A stretch of DNA of 64,000 bases from Salinivirgaceae bacterium (GCA_017527435.1 JAFXQB010000007.1:1-64000); one strand, 5' to 3'. Positions 9,112 to 18,188 are shown, counted from the stretch's first letter. Notes: a model not told the origin generated them from the sequence alone. A program made the numbers and translations.

Positions 9112-10191
9112 TCAGTCGATTACAGCACCGCCAATCAGGTCGTCGCTATCGTAGAAAACTACTGACTGGCCGGGCGATACTGACTCAACAGGTTCGCAGA
9201 AGTCAACCTTGACCTTTCCGTCCTGCATGACGATGACAGCAGGCATCCCTTTGCTGCGGTAGCGGACGCGTGCGGTTACGCTGACAGGGCTTTCGGGTGG
9301 CGCGATTTTGGTGAAGTTGCAGTCCGATGCGGTTAGCGACTGACTTAGCAGTGCATCGCGGGTGCCGAGCGTTACGGTGTTGTTGGCGGCATCAATGTGC
9401 GAGACGTACATTGGTTGCCCTAACGCGATTTCAAGTCCCTTGCGCTGTCCAATGGTGTAGTTGGGGTAGCCTTTGTGCTGTCCAAGAATACGGCCGTCGG
9501 TGCTGATGAAATTCCCCGGGCCGATGGCGGAATATTCTGGTGAGTTCTGGCACAGGAAGTTGCGATAGTCGTTGTCTGGTACAAAGCAGATTTCCTGCGA
9601 CTCGCGTTTCTGCGACAGTTTTGTGTATCCTCGGTCGGCGGCCATTTGGCGCACTTGAAGCTTGGTGAATCCGCCCAGCGGGAAGAGCGTGCGAGCCAGG
9701 TTCCCAGATGTGAGTTGCCACAGAAAATACGACTGGTCTTTGGTGTCGTCGATGCCTTTGCTGATGAAGTTCCGGTTGTTGGTGCTTCCGACGCGTGCGT
9801 AGTGACCGGTGGCGATGAACTGGCAGCCTAGTTGGTCGGCAAGGTCGAGCAGGGCGCCCCACTTGATGTATTTGTTGCAAACCACACACGGATTCGGAGT
9901 GCGGCCTTTCATGTATTCGCTTATGAAGTTGCTGATGACTGTCTGGCGGAACAGTTCGCGGATGTCGAGAATCTGGTGGTTGAATCCCAACTTGTCGGCA
10001 ATATGCTTGGCTTCGAATATGGAATCGACTGAGCAGCAGCCTGTTTCGCGTTCCATGCAGGCTTTCGAGATGCTGTCCCACGAACGGAACGTGACCCCTT
10101 CGAGCTCATAGCCTTGTTCAGTGAGCAGGATGGCGGCCATTGTGCTGTCGATGCCGCCGCTCATTGCCATTAGAACTTTCTTCTTGCTCAT
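9112..10191 (-). CDS. mnmA: tRNA-specific 2-thiouridylase MnmA
   Basis: Catalyses 2-thiolation of the wobble uridine (U34) of tRNAs for Lys, Glu and Gln, using ATP and a persulfide carrier. 359 residues, the usual length. The PP-loop SGGIDST sits at residues 11-17, and the two catalytic cysteines of the family are present: C102 in NPCVVCNK and C202 in QEICFVPD. The ATG overlaps the stop of the upstream MORN gene as ATGA (10188-10191), so translation is probably coupled; an upstream TTG at 10197 is less likely. Many Bacteroidales carry two mnmA paralogues, so this may be one of a pair. Confidence 0.95.
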   Translation of the reverse strand: MSKKKVLMAMSGGIDSTMAAILLTEQGYELEGVTFRSWDSISKACMERETGCCSVDSIFEAKHIADKLGFNHQILDIRELFRQTVISNFISEYMKGRTPNPCVVCNKYIKWGALLDLADQLGCQFIATGHYARVGSTNNRNFISKGIDDTKDQSYFLWQLTSGNLARTLFPLGGFTKLQVRQMAADRGYTKLSQKRESQEICFVPDNDYRNFLCQNSPEYSAIGPGNFISTDGRILGQHKGYPNYTIGQRKGLEIALGQPMYVSHIDAANNTVTLGTRDALLSQSLTASDCNFTKIAPPESPVSVTARVRYRSKGMPAVIVMQDGKVKVDFCEPVESVSPGQSVVFYDSDDLIGGAVID

Positions 10192-11006
10192 TTCCAACGC
10201 ATTATCCAGGTCGGGTCGTTGATATGTTCCATGGGGTCTTCAATTTCGCCGTTGCCCATATTCTTTTCCATCTCGTTGATGGTGCGGTTCTGCTCTTCGG
10301 CGAGTTTCTCGCAGTATCCGTGTTTGTAGACATACTGTTTCTGGTAGTTGCCGTTCTCGTCGAAGATGAGCCACGAGCCTTCCATCAGGTCGTTCACATA
10401 TTTGCCTTTTTTCTGCAGTTTGCCGCTGGCATAGTACACTTTCCCTTCGCCGTTGAGTTTGCCGTGGTCGTAGTTCAATTCGAACATGAGTGGTCCGGTG
10501 GCGTAGTATTTCCGCCATGGGCCATGTTTCTCGTCGTTTTTCCATGTCACTTCTTCAATTTTTTTCTGTTCAGAAGTGTATTGGATGAATAGGCCGTCTT
10601 TCTTTCCCTTTTTGTATGACTCTTGAAGGTAGAGAATACCGGTTTCGGCATAGTAGAGCCAGATGCTGTCTTTTTCGTGATTGATGTATTTGCCTGTGGC
10701 ACTGACTTTTCCGCTTCTGTGGTAGAATTTTGCGTCAGCATCAGTTCCGTTGGAACTATAGTTGAGTGTGACGTAGAGATTGCCATAGGAATCATATTTC
10801 TTGAATTCGCCGACAGGCTTGTCGTCTATGAAATAGGCTTCGTATTGGGTTTGGCCGTTCTCGAATTTCTTAATCCAGTGTCCTTGTTTCAGGCCGTTGA
10901 TGTCGGTATAGTTGAGCAATGTGTCGTTTTCCTGTCCGACATTCTGCCCCGAAGCGAGTATCGGAAGGGCTAAAAAAGCCAGAATAATTATGTTGTGTCT
11001 GTTCAT
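10188..11006 (-). CDS. Secreted MORN-repeat (YwqK-like) protein
   Basis: 272 residues with a signal peptide ending near LPILASGQ. The mature part is a series of about 20-residue MORN/YwqK-type repeats, for example GLKQGHWIKKFENGQTQYEA, GKVSATGKYINHEKDSIW, GKLNGEGKVYYASGKLQ and GKYVNDLMEGSWLIFDENG. Such repeats form beta-hairpin stacks; their role in the Bacteroidota envelope is unknown. The C-terminus (about 225-272) is acidic and ends in DPTWIMRWK. It is cotranscribed with mnmA through a 4-bp overlap, although no functional link is evident. A weak -7-like TACTTTTA is at 11025-11032 on the minus strand. Confidence 0.85.
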   Translation of the reverse strand: MNRHNIIILAFLALPILASGQNVGQENDTLLNYTDINGLKQGHWIKKFENGQTQYEAYFIDDKPVGEFKKYDSYGNLYVTLNYSSNGTDADAKFYHRSGKVSATGKYINHEKDSIWLYYAETGILYLQESYKKGKKDGLFIQYTSEQKKIEEVTWKNDEKHGPWRKYYATGPLMFELNYDHGKLNGEGKVYYASGKLQKKGKYVNDLMEGSWLIFDENGNYQKQYVYKHGYCEKLAEEQNRTINEMEKNMGNGEIEDPMEHINDPTWIMRWK

Positions 11007-11129
11007 ATCACATCGATTTCGGGGTAAAAGTAGTATAAATAAGTTTAGTCGGGCGGCGCTATCATTATATTATGGTGTAAAATGCTGTTTTTTGGCGAGA
11101 AAAAATAATTTTTCAGAAAAAGCGAATTA

Positions 11130-11163
11130 TTTGTTGCTTTCAATATTCTATTTCATATATTTG
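11130..11163 (+). promoter_or_regulatory. Bacteroidota-type promoter for the HU gene
   Basis: An exact -7 element TATATTTG (11156-11163) is preceded at 22 bp by TTTG (11130-11133), or at 19 bp by TTG (11134-11136). It lies 43 bp upstream of the HU ATG. The -33 and -7 elements match the consensus of the Bacteroidota primary sigma factor. Confidence 0.75.
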
Positions 11164-11206
11164 CCAAACCAAAAATTTAATTTGTTGATTATAAAATATT
11201 TTAATT

Positions 11207-11494
11207 ATGACAAAAGCAGAATTAGTAAACGAAATCTCGAAGAACACCGGGATTGAGAAAGTGACAGCGTTGAAGGCAGTTGAGGCTTTCATGGACAGCG
11301 TTAAGGCATCTTTGGTTAAAGGTGACAATGTTTACTTGAGAGGTTTTGGTACCTTCGCTATTAAGAAGAGAGCAAAGAAGACCGCTCGTAACATCACTAA
11401 GAACACAACTATCGTTGTTCCAGAGCACTACATTCCTTCGTTCAAACCGACTTCAGAGTTCGTTGACAAGGTAAAGGCAAACGTTAAGAAGTAA
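11207..11494 (+). CDS. HU family DNA-binding protein
   Basis: A 95-residue histone-like nucleoid protein that bends DNA as a dimer. It shows the standard HU/IHF fold: MTKAELVNEISKNTGIEK with VTALKAVEAFMDSVKASL helices, then beta arms with RGFGTFAIKKRAKKTARN, and VPEHYIPSFKPTSEFVDKVK. Length and motif order fit HU rather than IHF subunits, which in this phylum are hard to tell apart. It is a single-gene transcript with a strong promoter (11130-11163) and a strong terminator (11517-11544). It is probably highly expressed, as its lysine- and valine-rich codon pattern suggests. Confidence 0.95.
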   Translation: MTKAELVNEISKNTGIEKVTALKAVEAFMDSVKASLVKGDNVYLRGFGTFAIKKRAKKTARNITKNTTIVVPEHYIPSFKPTSEFVDKVKANVKK

Positions 11495-11516
11495 TTTTTT
11501 AACAAGCTAAAGTTAC

Positions 11517-11544
11517 GGGGACGCAAATGCGTCCCCTTTTTTTT
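11517..11544 (+). terminator. Rho-independent terminator after the HU gene
   Basis: A perfect 8-bp stem GGGGACGC/GCGTCCCC with loop AAAT, followed by eight T. It lies 22 bp after the HU stop. Confidence 0.93.
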
Positions 11545-11684
11545 GCTTTTTTTTCGCAAACTGAAGTTTGTTGGATTGAAATTCTGTTATGGTTTATGGC
11601 TGTGCTAAGCTAAAATCCGCGTTTTTGCCCTAAAAAACGCTCAAAAAAGCCCCGTTTTTGCCCCCTTTTTGGCCATTTTCGTTT

Positions 11685-11757
11685 GCCGTTCGTTAAGTCA
11701 AACCCGCCGTTCGTTAAGTCAAACCCGCCGTTCGTTAAGTCAAACCCGCCGTTCGTT
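11685..11757. repeat. 21-bp tandem repeat, three full copies plus a partial
   Basis: Three identical 21-bp units start at 11685, 11706 and 11727, each reading gccgttcgttaagtc then aaaccc; a fourth partial copy (gccgttcgtt) starts at 11748. Every unit contains TAA, so the array is not coding in that frame. It lies in AT/GC-patterned intergenic DNA after the HU gene. The function is unknown; perfect identity suggests recent expansion. Confidence 0.9.
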
Positions 11758-11843
11758 TTTCGGCTATTGCATTTTGAAATAGCTGCGCCGATCTTTGAAA
11801 TGCCTTAAAACACAATTGATAGGCACATTTTATTCGAAGAAAA

Positions 11844-12011
11844 ATGAAAAACGTGATGGAATTGCGAATCCAAATATTAAAAGTCGTCTGCCGGCGGCTG
11901 GTTTACAGCTTCAGAGCCTATGTCTCAAACAGTGGTGATGCTGCAAATAATATTGGCGCAACAATCCCTGCACACAATACTAACAACAACTCTAAACTCA
12001 CACAATTATGA
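11844..12011 (+). CDS. Possible small ORF (55 aa), first of three coupled mini-ORFs
   Basis: ATG 11844 opens a 55-residue frame beginning MKNVMELRIQILKVVCRRLV, with a basic helical N-terminal half and an Asn/Thr-rich C-terminal half. No homologue was recognised. Its stop overlaps the ATG of the next small ORF as ATGA (12008-12011), the arrangement of translationally coupled genes. The weak upstream motif GATCTTTG (11790-11797) deviates from the promoter consensus. It may be spurious; the coupling and the downstream terminator are the only support. Confidence 0.35.
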   Translation: MKNVMELRIQILKVVCRRLVYSFRAYVSNSGDAANNIGATIPAHNTNNNSKLTQL

Positions 12012-12127
12012 TTATCGCGACATTAATGATTCTGTTTATGGCCATTCACACACGTTTGGCAATCAAAGTATCGGACAACGGACAAGCCGATGGCGGTCAG
12101 TTGCAGCATGATGCATTAACCTGTTAA
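12008..12127 (+). CDS. Possible small membrane peptide (39 aa)
   Basis: ATG 12008 is preceded by an unstructured A/C-rich leader (aaactcacacaatt) of the kind often seen before Bacteroidota genes. The peptide starts MIIATLMILFMAIHTRLAIK, one hydrophobic segment with a following charge, then a polar tail. It overlaps the 55-residue ORF by 4 bp. It could be a real small membrane protein or a toxin-like peptide; no family was recognised. Confidence 0.4.
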   Translation: MIIATLMILFMAIHTRLAIKVSDNGQADGGQLQHDALTC

Positions 12128-12137
12128 TCCTTTGGCC

Positions 12138-12218
12138 ATGAAACGTTTCGAAAGAATTTTCATAGGGGCATTGCTGCTTATCATCGCAGTCTGCTGCATT
12201 CTGGCGTGCATGATGTGA
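12138..12218 (+). CDS. Possible small membrane peptide (26 aa)
   Basis: ATG 12138 gives a 26-residue peptide that begins MKRFERIFIGALLLIIAVCC and ends in a short Cys/Met tail. It has a basic N-terminus followed by one hydrophobic helix, the classical form of tiny single-span membrane peptides. It lies 10 bp after the 39-residue ORF and about 90 bp before a strong terminator. No family was recognised. Confidence 0.4.
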   Translation: MKRFERIFIGALLLIIAVCCILACMM

Positions 12219-12309
12219 CCAAAGCAAAAAACAATAAATGACAATATTCATTAATTATATGTCTAATTAAAACACGGAAAAAAGTAGTCGTAATTTTTCT
12301 CATGCTGGT

Positions 12310-12338
12310 CCGGGGCGAGAGCCCCGGGCTTTTTTTTG
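12310..12338 (+). terminator. Rho-independent terminator after the mini-ORF region
   Basis: Stem CCGGGGC/GCCCCGG with loop GAGA, then gct and eight T. It shows that something is transcribed rightward between 11545 and 12310, either the three mini-ORFs or a small RNA. Confidence 0.88.
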
Positions 12339-12416
12339 TCGCAGACCAATCCGTCAATTCTCGGTACCCATACTGATAAATTTCTTTTCTAATCTGTCTA
12401 AAACTAAAAAACACTG

Positions 12417-12424
12417 TATATTCG
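12417..12424 (+). promoter_or_regulatory. Possible -7 element for the activase operon
   Basis: TATATTCG, one base from TAnnTTTG, lies 42 bp before the ATG at 12467. No convincing -33 TTG is at the right distance, so the call is weak. Confidence 0.4.
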
Positions 12425-12466
12425 CACCGTTTTTAATAAGTCTATTAAATAACTCTATTATATTCA

Positions 12467-14248
12467 ATGAAAGAGGGGAATCATTATAATTTAGGTGTCG
12501 ATATTGGCTCAACCACGCTGAAGGTGGCTATGCTCGACGCTGATGGAAAACTGGTTTATTCTGATTATCAGCGCCATAACGCGGCTATCAAGCAGACGGC
12601 CAATCATGTGGCCACGCGCATTTTCAACAAGTTCGGCGATTGCTGGCTGAATGTGGCAATGACGGGCTCGGTGGGGATGGGCTACGCTGAAAGGCTCAAT
12701 CTGGGCTTCATTCAGGAAGTGGTGGCCGCCGCCGAAACCATCAAACAGCGCTATCCGCAGGTGCGCACCTTTATTGATATGGGCGGCGAGGACAGCAAGA
12801 TGATTTTTTTTGAGGAAGGCAAGGTGCCCGACATCCGAATGAACGGCAGTTGCGCGGGCGGAACAGGCGCCTTCATCGACCAAACGGCCACGCTGCTCGG
12901 TGTTGAGACCAACGAACTGAACGCGCTGGCCGAAAAATCGGAAACCATCTACCCGATAGCATCGCGGTGCGGTGTGTTCTCAAAGACTGATATTCAGAAT
13001 CTTATCAGCCGAAACGTGAGCCGCAGCGATATTGCCGCATCGGTGTTCAACGCGGTGGCGATGCAGGTTGTGGCTTCGCTTGCACGTGGCATGGACATTC
13101 TGCCCGAAGTGTTCTTCTGCGGCGGTCCGTTTGCTTTTCTGCCCGAACTGAAAAAACATTTCATCCATGTACTCAACATCACTGAAGGCGACTGCATTCT
13201 GCCCGAAAACGCGCAAATCATTCCCGCTCTGGGTTGCGCTCTGCTGGCAGGTTCGCTCGGACATCGCGAGATGCGTCTGTCGGAATTCCTTTATATTCTG
13301 CGTTTTGCGACCGATGACACGCCTGTCGATTTGTCGAAACGGCTCAACCCGTTGTTTGTGTCGGCAGCCGACTACGACGAGTGGCACAAGCGCAAGATGA
13401 ACAATTTTGTGCCGAAAGCCGATTTCGCAGCCGACAAGCAAGGCAAATATTATCTGGGCATCGACTCGGGCAGCACCACCACCAAAATTGTGCTTACCAA
13501 TGCCAATGGCGAGATAGTATATACTGATTATCAGCGAAATAATGGTGATAGTTTCCGCACCTTCGCCGACGGGCTGAAGCGTATGCAGGCCGCTCTGCCA
13601 AACTCTGAAAACATTGTGATTGCAGGCAGTTGCGCCACTGGCTACGGCGAGAATCTGCTGCGCACGGCTTTCAATCTCGATTACGGAATTGTTGAGACGA
13701 TGGCGCATTTTGTGGCCGCGCGGCACGTCAACCCCGATGTGTCGTTTGTGCTCGACATCGGCGGTCAGGACATGAAGGCCATCTTTGTTGAGAACGGCAC
13801 CATCAAGCGCATTGAGATTAACGAAGCATGCTCGTCGGGCTGCGGGTCGTTCATTGAGACGTTTGCCACGATGCTCGGCTACAAGGTCGATGAGTTTGCT
13901 CGGCTCTCGTGCATGGCGCAGCACCCGTGCGACCTGGGCACTCGCTGCACCGTGTTTATGAACTCGAAGGTGAAGCAGGCCATGCGCGAAGGTTCGGCGG
14001 TTGAGGACATTGCCGCTGGTTTCAGTTATTCGGTGGTGAAAAACTGCTTGTTCAAGGTGTTGAAACTGAAGAATATCAAAGAGTTGGGCGAAAATATCGT
14101 GGTTCAGGGCGGAACGTTCCGCAACCACTCAATTGTGCGTGCGCTGGAGTTGCTGACTGGCTGCGAAGTGTCCTTCACCGACATTCCCGAACTGATGGGC
14201 GCCTATGGAGCCGCACTTCACGCCATCGAGATGAGCAAGGAAAAATGA
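12467..14248 (+). CDS. Acyl-CoA dehydratase activase-related protein, two BcrA/BadF ATPase domains
   Basis: 593 residues with two tandem ATPase domains of the BadF/BadG/BcrA/BcrD (HgdC-like) family. Each has an ASKHA-fold phosphate loop: [12 protein letters not shown] at 10-21 and [14 protein letters not shown] near 330-343. Cluster and dimer motifs are also doubled: [16 protein letters not shown] and GTRCTVF. Characterised members use ATP to drive electron transfer from a [4Fe-4S] cluster to 2-hydroxyacyl-CoA or benzoyl-CoA dehydratases and reductases. The next gene (14368) carries the partner-type domains. In many anaerobes all of these lie on one polypeptide of about 1400 residues, so this looks like the N-terminal half of a split protein. 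The substrate is unknown. Confidence 0.88.
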   Translation: MKEGNHYNLGVDIGSTTLKVAMLDADGKLVYSDYQRHNAAIKQTANHVATRIFNKFGDCWLNVAMTGSVGMGYAERLNLGFIQEVVAAAETIKQRYPQVRTFIDMGGEDSKMIFFEEGKVPDIRMNGSCAGGTGAFIDQTATLLGVETNELNALAEKSETIYPIASRCGVFSKTDIQNLISRNVSRSDIAASVFNAVAMQVVASLARGMDILPEVFFCGGPFAFLPELKKHFIHVLNITEGDCILPENAQIIPALGCALLAGSLGHREMRLSEFLYILRFATDDTPVDLSKRLNPLFVSAADYDEWHKRKMNNFVPKADFAADKQGKYYLGIDSGSTTTKIVLTNANGEIVYTDYQRNNGDSFRTFADGLKRMQAALPNSENIVIAGSCATGYGENLLRTAFNLDYGIVETMAHFVAARHVNPDVSFVLDIGGQDMKAIFVENGTIKRIEINEACSSGCGSFIETFATMLGYKVDEFARLSCMAQHPCDLGTRCTVFMNSKVKQAMREGSAVEDIAAGFSYSVVKNCLFKVLKLKNIKELGENIVVQGGTFRNHSIVRALELLTGCEVSFTDIPELMGAYGAALHAIEMSKEK

Positions 14249-14367
14249 TGAATCGGTGAATTGTATAATCGGATAATCGATTGGAAGACAGACAATTCGC
14301 CGATTGACCGATTCACCAATCAAATTCGTAATTCGTAATTCATAATTCAAAATTCGTAATTTAAAAT
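14249..14367. repeat. Low-complexity and inverted-repeat spacer between the two activase halves
   Basis: The 119-bp gap holds inverted phrases (gaatcgg near 14252 and ccgattc near 14307; gaattgt and acaattc) and four imperfect copies of aattcgtaattc. Similar simple-sequence phrases occur in other gaps of the window. It has no promoter or terminator that I can defend. Confidence 0.7.
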
Positions 14368-16869
14368 ATGTCAGATAAATCGTTAACAGAATTGATAGAC
14401 GCCAACTCGTATGAGTCTGAATTTCAGACTTGTCCTGGCTGCGACAACCACTGCACCGTCAAGTTGTTCCACTTTCCGAACGGCAACACATTCGCATCGG
14501 GCAATAACTGCGAAAAGGTGTACTCAAACCATTCAGAATCAGAGCGTAAGGGCGTAAACATGATGGTGGAGAAGTACAAGTTGCTTTTCCGTCAGCCGAA
14601 GGTGGAGCCTGTGGGTAAACCGCTGGGAATCAAGATTGGACTGCCGCGTGCTTTGGGAATGTACGAGAATTATCCGTTCTGGTACACCTTGTTTTCGGCT
14701 TGCGGGTTCGAAGTGGTGCTGTCGAACAATTCGAGCAACAAAATTTACGAGTCGGGCCTGCGCTCAATCATGGCCGACAACATCTGCTTCCCCGCGAAAC
14801 TGATGCACGGCCACATCAACAATCTGATTGATATGAAGGTGGATAGGATTTTCTACCCGTACGTGGTTTTCGAGCGCAAAGAGGACGACAGGTCGAAAAA
14901 CAGTTTCAACTGCCCGATTGTGTCGGCCTATTCTGATGTCATCAAAAGTTCGATGGACCCCGCCCGCAAGAGCGGAGTGCCGTTCGATGCGCCTGTTATC
15001 ACATTCAACGACAGTGAGTTGCTGGTGAAATCGTGCTGGGCTTATCTGAAAACCTTGGGCGTTAAACGCGAAGTTGCGCTGAAAGCCATTGAGATGGCGA
15101 AAGACGTGCAAACATCATACATTCAAAAACTTACAGCGCGCGCCAACGAAGTGCTCGATTTGGCCACAAAAGAGAACCGAATGGTGATTCTGCTGGCTGG
15201 CCGTCCCTATCACACCGACCCGATGATTGAGCACAAAATATCGCAGGCCATCGCCTACATGGGCATTGATGTGATTACGGAGCATGTGGCCACAGAACTT
15301 GGCGCAACAGTGTTCGATGAGATTAACGCTTTGAGTCAATGGGCCTACCCGAACCGAATTTTCAAGGCGGCTTATTATGCGGGCAAGTATCCGCGCAAAA
15401 ACCTGCATTTTGTTGAGTTGACGTCGTTTGGCTGCGGTCCCGACGCCTTCATTCTCGACGAGGTGAACGCGATATTGAAACGTTTTGGCAAAAACCTGAC
15501 AATCTTAAAGATAGACGATGTGAACAATATCGGTTCGCTGCGGTTGCGCATACGCTCGCTGGTGGAATCGTGCAAGGCCGAACTGGCAGAAACATCGACT
15601 GTTGACCGAAAATTCGCCACCACAAAGATTTTCGAGAAGGAAGACCGTCAGCGTACCATCATCGCGCCGTATTTTGCAGAGGGCTATTCGGAGTTTCTGC
15701 CGTCGCTCTTCAAACTGGTCGGCTACAATCTGGTGGTGCTGCCCACGGGCAATCAGGAAGCCGCCGAAACGGGTCTGCGCTATGCGAACAACGATATCTG
15801 CTATCCCGCCACGATTGTGGTTGGAAGCATCATCAATGCGCTCAACAGCGGCAAATACGACCTTGACAACACGGCTGTCATCATCACACAAACGGGCGGA
15901 CAATGTCGCGCAAGCAACTATTACTCGTTGATTAAGAACGCATTGGTGGCTGGCGGATTCGCCAAAGTGCCTGTGCTGTCGCTGGCAACGGGGGCGGGGG
16001 TGAACAATAATCAACCTGGATTCGAAATTAAGTGGGGAAAGGTGATAAAGATTCTTGTCCATGCCATTCTCTATGCCGACTGCATTGCCAAAATGTATCA
16101 TTCGGCGGCGGTGCGTGAGGTGGAGCCTGGGCTGGCCTTCAAACTTCGCAACCGCTATATTGAGGAAGCATTCCCATTCATCGAAAATAAGGACTACAAA
16201 GGCCTGAAGCGGCTTCTGAAGCAGGCTGTGGCCGATTTTACGGCGGCTGTTGAGAAGAACAAGCGAGTGCCTGTCATCGGGCTTGTGGGCGAGATTTATG
16301 TGAAATACAATGGGTTCAGCAACAAGTTTGTAACCCAATGGCTCATTGAGCATGGGGTTGAGGTGGTGCCGCCCGCACTGATTACATTCTTCTCGACATC
16401 GTTTGTCAACAGTCACTACAATCGCCGTTACAACATCAAGAAAGAAACTAATCCACAATGGATTAGCGATGGACTGCACGCGCTGCTTTTGAGTTGCATG
16501 CGCAAGTACGACCGCATCTGTCAGCCGTTCCCTTATTACCGTCCGTTCGCAAGCATTTTCGAGATTGGCAAACTCTCGGAGCAGGTCATCAACTCTGCCG
16601 CGGACTTTGGCGAAGGCTGGATGCTGCCTGGCGAGATATGCCACCTTGCGGAGCACGGAGTTCAGAATGTGGTGAGTCTGCAACCATTCGGCTGCATCGC
16701 CAATCACATCATCTCGAAAGGTATCGAGAAGAAAATCAAGCAGGTGTATCCGCAGATGAGCCTTCTGTTCCTTGATTTCGACAGCAGCACATCGGAAGCC
16801 AACGTGTTCAACCGTCTGCACTTTATGATTGAGAACTGCAAGGAGCAACTTGCCGAAGCAGAGGCCTGA
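14368..16869 (+). CDS. 2-hydroxyacyl-CoA dehydratase-type protein (DUF2229 plus HgdB-like)
   Basis: 833 residues that match the C-terminal part of the large activase-dehydratase proteins. A cysteine cluster CPGCDNHC (C22, C25, C29) and GNNCEK near 50 open the chain. A DUF2229-like region follows (GIKIGLPRALGMYENYPFW near residue 90, DNICFPAKLMHGH near 135), and then HgdB/FldC-like regions (ILAGRPYHTDPMIEHK; TNDICYPATIVVG-type NNDICYPA; QTGGQCRASNYY). Cysteines in such motifs bind [4Fe-4S] clusters in characterised enzymes. Together with the preceding ATPase gene it would form an ATP-driven reductive system; the actual substrate is not known for this subfamily. It is likely cotranscribed with the TetR gene 24 bp downstream. 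Confidence 0.85.
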   Translation: MSDKSLTELIDANSYESEFQTCPGCDNHCTVKLFHFPNGNTFASGNNCEKVYSNHSESERKGVNMMVEKYKLLFRQPKVEPVGKPLGIKIGLPRALGMYENYPFWYTLFSACGFEVVLSNNSSNKIYESGLRSIMADNICFPAKLMHGHINNLIDMKVDRIFYPYVVFERKEDDRSKNSFNCPIVSAYSDVIKSSMDPARKSGVPFDAPVITFNDSELLVKSCWAYLKTLGVKREVALKAIEMAKDVQTSYIQKLTARANEVLDLATKENRMVILLAGRPYHTDPMIEHKISQAIAYMGIDVITEHVATELGATVFDEINALSQWAYPNRIFKAAYYAGKYPRKNLHFVELTSFGCGPDAFILDEVNAILKRFGKNLTILKIDDVNNIGSLRLRIRSLVESCKAELAETSTVDRKFATTKIFEKEDRQRTIIAPYFAEGYSEFLPSLFKLVGYNLVVLPTGNQEAAETGLRYANNDICYPATIVVGSIINALNSGKYDLDNTAVIITQTGGQCRASNYYSLIKNALVAGGFAKVPVLSLATGAGVNNNQPGFEIKWGKVIKILVHAILYADCIAKMYHSAAVREVEPGLAFKLRNRYIEEAFPFIENKDYKGLKRLLKQAVADFTAAVEKNKRVPVIGLVGEIYVKYNGFSNKFVTQWLIEHGVEVVPPALITFFSTSFVNSHYNRRYNIKKETNPQWISDGLHALLLSCMRKYDRICQPFPYYRPFASIFEIGKLSEQVINSAADFGEGWMLPGEICHLAEHGVQNVVSLQPFGCIANHIISKGIEKKIKQVYPQMSLLFLDFDSSTSEANVFNRLHFMIENCKEQLAEAEA

Positions 16870-16893
16870 ACCTAACCCCTAAAGAACGCGACA

Positions 16894-17517
16894 ATGAGCA
16901 AGGAGCAAAATCTTGAAAATGAGATACTGATGGCCGCCGAAGACCTTTTTCTGGAGAAAGGTTTCGCGGGCACATCAACAACTGACATCGCGCGTCGGGT
17001 AGGGTGCAATCAGGCGCTTGTGCACTACTATTTCCGCACCAAGGAGAATCTTTTCCTGCAGGTTTTCAACGGCAAGGTGGAGACCATTCTGACAACCTTG
17101 CAGAAGCCGTTGCTTGAGCAAAATGCGGATTTTCCCGACAAACTTCGCAGCACCATCGGCGCCTATTTCGATTTTCTGACAGCCAACTCTCGCCTGCCGT
17201 TTTTCGTCATCAACGAGTTGCTATGCAACAAGGAACGGTTGCAGTCGGCCTACAAGTATTTTATGCAGAACACGTTGCACAACAATGTTTTCGGATTGAT
17301 TGACAGCGTGGTACAGGCCGAGGTGCGGAAGGGAACCATCCGTCAGGTCAGCACCGTCGATTTTGTGCTCGACATTGTGTCGCTCACTGTGTTCAACTTT
17401 GTTGTGCTGCCCATCTACAGCGATTTGTCGGGCTCAACCGAAGCCGAAAAAACAGAATTTATCAACAGCCGCAAAGAAGAGATTATCCAATTGGTAATCA
17501 ATGGAATGAGAGTGTGA
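16894..17517 (+). CDS. TetR/AcrR family transcriptional regulator
   Basis: 207 residues. The N-terminal 60 residues are a TetR helix-turn-helix: ILMAAEDLFLEKGFAGTSTT, DIARRVGCNQALVHYYFRTK and ENLFLQVF. The remainder is an all-helical ligand/dimer domain of normal length. It follows the dehydratase-type gene by 24 bp and precedes a deoxynucleoside kinase by 26 bp. Regulation of its own operon is plausible but no operator was identified. Confidence 0.9.
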   Translation: MSKEQNLENEILMAAEDLFLEKGFAGTSTTDIARRVGCNQALVHYYFRTKENLFLQVFNGKVETILTTLQKPLLEQNADFPDKLRSTIGAYFDFLTANSRLPFFVINELLCNKERLQSAYKYFMQNTLHNNVFGLIDSVVQAEVRKGTIRQVSTVDFVLDIVSLTVFNFVVLPIYSDLSGSTEAEKTEFINSRKEEIIQLVINGMRV

Positions 17518-17543
17518 TTGGCAGTCTGCGAAAGAAACAGCGA

Positions 17544-18179
17544 ATGGAAGAGCAACCGCAATATATTGTTATTGAAGGAAATATTGGTGCCGGAAAATCG
17601 ACGCTTGTGCGGATGCTGGCGGCCGAGACGGGCGCACGCGTGGTGCTTGAAGAGTTTGCCGACAATCCGTTTCTGCCGAAATTCTACGCCGACCCGAAAA
17701 AATACGGTTTCCAACTCGAGCTGTCGTTTCTGGCAGAGCGCTATCGTCAGTTGAACAGCCACCTGAAGCAGCCGGAACTGTTCAGCCCCACAACCATTGC
17801 CGATTACTATTTTGTTAAATCACTGATATTTGCGCGAGTCACCCTTGCCGACGACGAGTTCGCGCTCTACCGCCAACTTTTCGACATCATCTGGCAGCAA
17901 ATCCCGCTGCCCACTCTATACGTCTATCTGCACTCGTCGGTTGATCGGCTGATGAGCAACATTGCCATGCGTGGCCGCGAATATGAGCAGAGCATTTCGC
18001 CTGAATATCTAACTGATATACAGCAGAGTTACCGCGAATACTTCAAAACCGCCGACAAGTTCCCGATTGTGGTTGTCGATACCACCAAACTCGATTTCGT
18101 GCGGAACCCCGCTGACTACAACTATCTGAAAAACATTGTTTTGGGGCGTACATACCCGATGGGGGTGACGTGGGTTTGA
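17544..18179 (+). CDS. Deoxynucleoside kinase
   Basis: 211 residues of the dCK/dGK/TK2-like family, which phosphorylates deoxynucleosides for nucleotide salvage in the cytosol. Seen: P-loop IEGNIGAGKST (residues 10-20), catalytic-region motif VVLEEFADNPFL, the substrate-site stretch ERYRQL, and the lid-like RGREYEQSISPEYL. ATG 17544 is chosen so that the P-loop starts at its usual distance from the N-terminus; a GTG at 17514 overlapping the TetR stop would add ten residues. Base specificity (dA/dG or dC) cannot be fixed from the sequence. Confidence 0.88.
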   Translation: MEEQPQYIVIEGNIGAGKSTLVRMLAAETGARVVLEEFADNPFLPKFYADPKKYGFQLELSFLAERYRQLNSHLKQPELFSPTTIADYYFVKSLIFARVTLADDEFALYRQLFDIIWQQIPLPTLYVYLHSSVDRLMSNIAMRGREYEQSISPEYLTDIQQSYREYFKTADKFPIVVVDTTKLDFVRNPADYNYLKNIVLGRTYPMGVTWV

Positions 18180-18188
18180 TGTATTGTG

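Noticed and set aside
15505..16848. 447-codon ORF antisense to the dehydratase-type gene
   Set aside because: A mirror of strong codon bias, His/Val-rich and without any domain.
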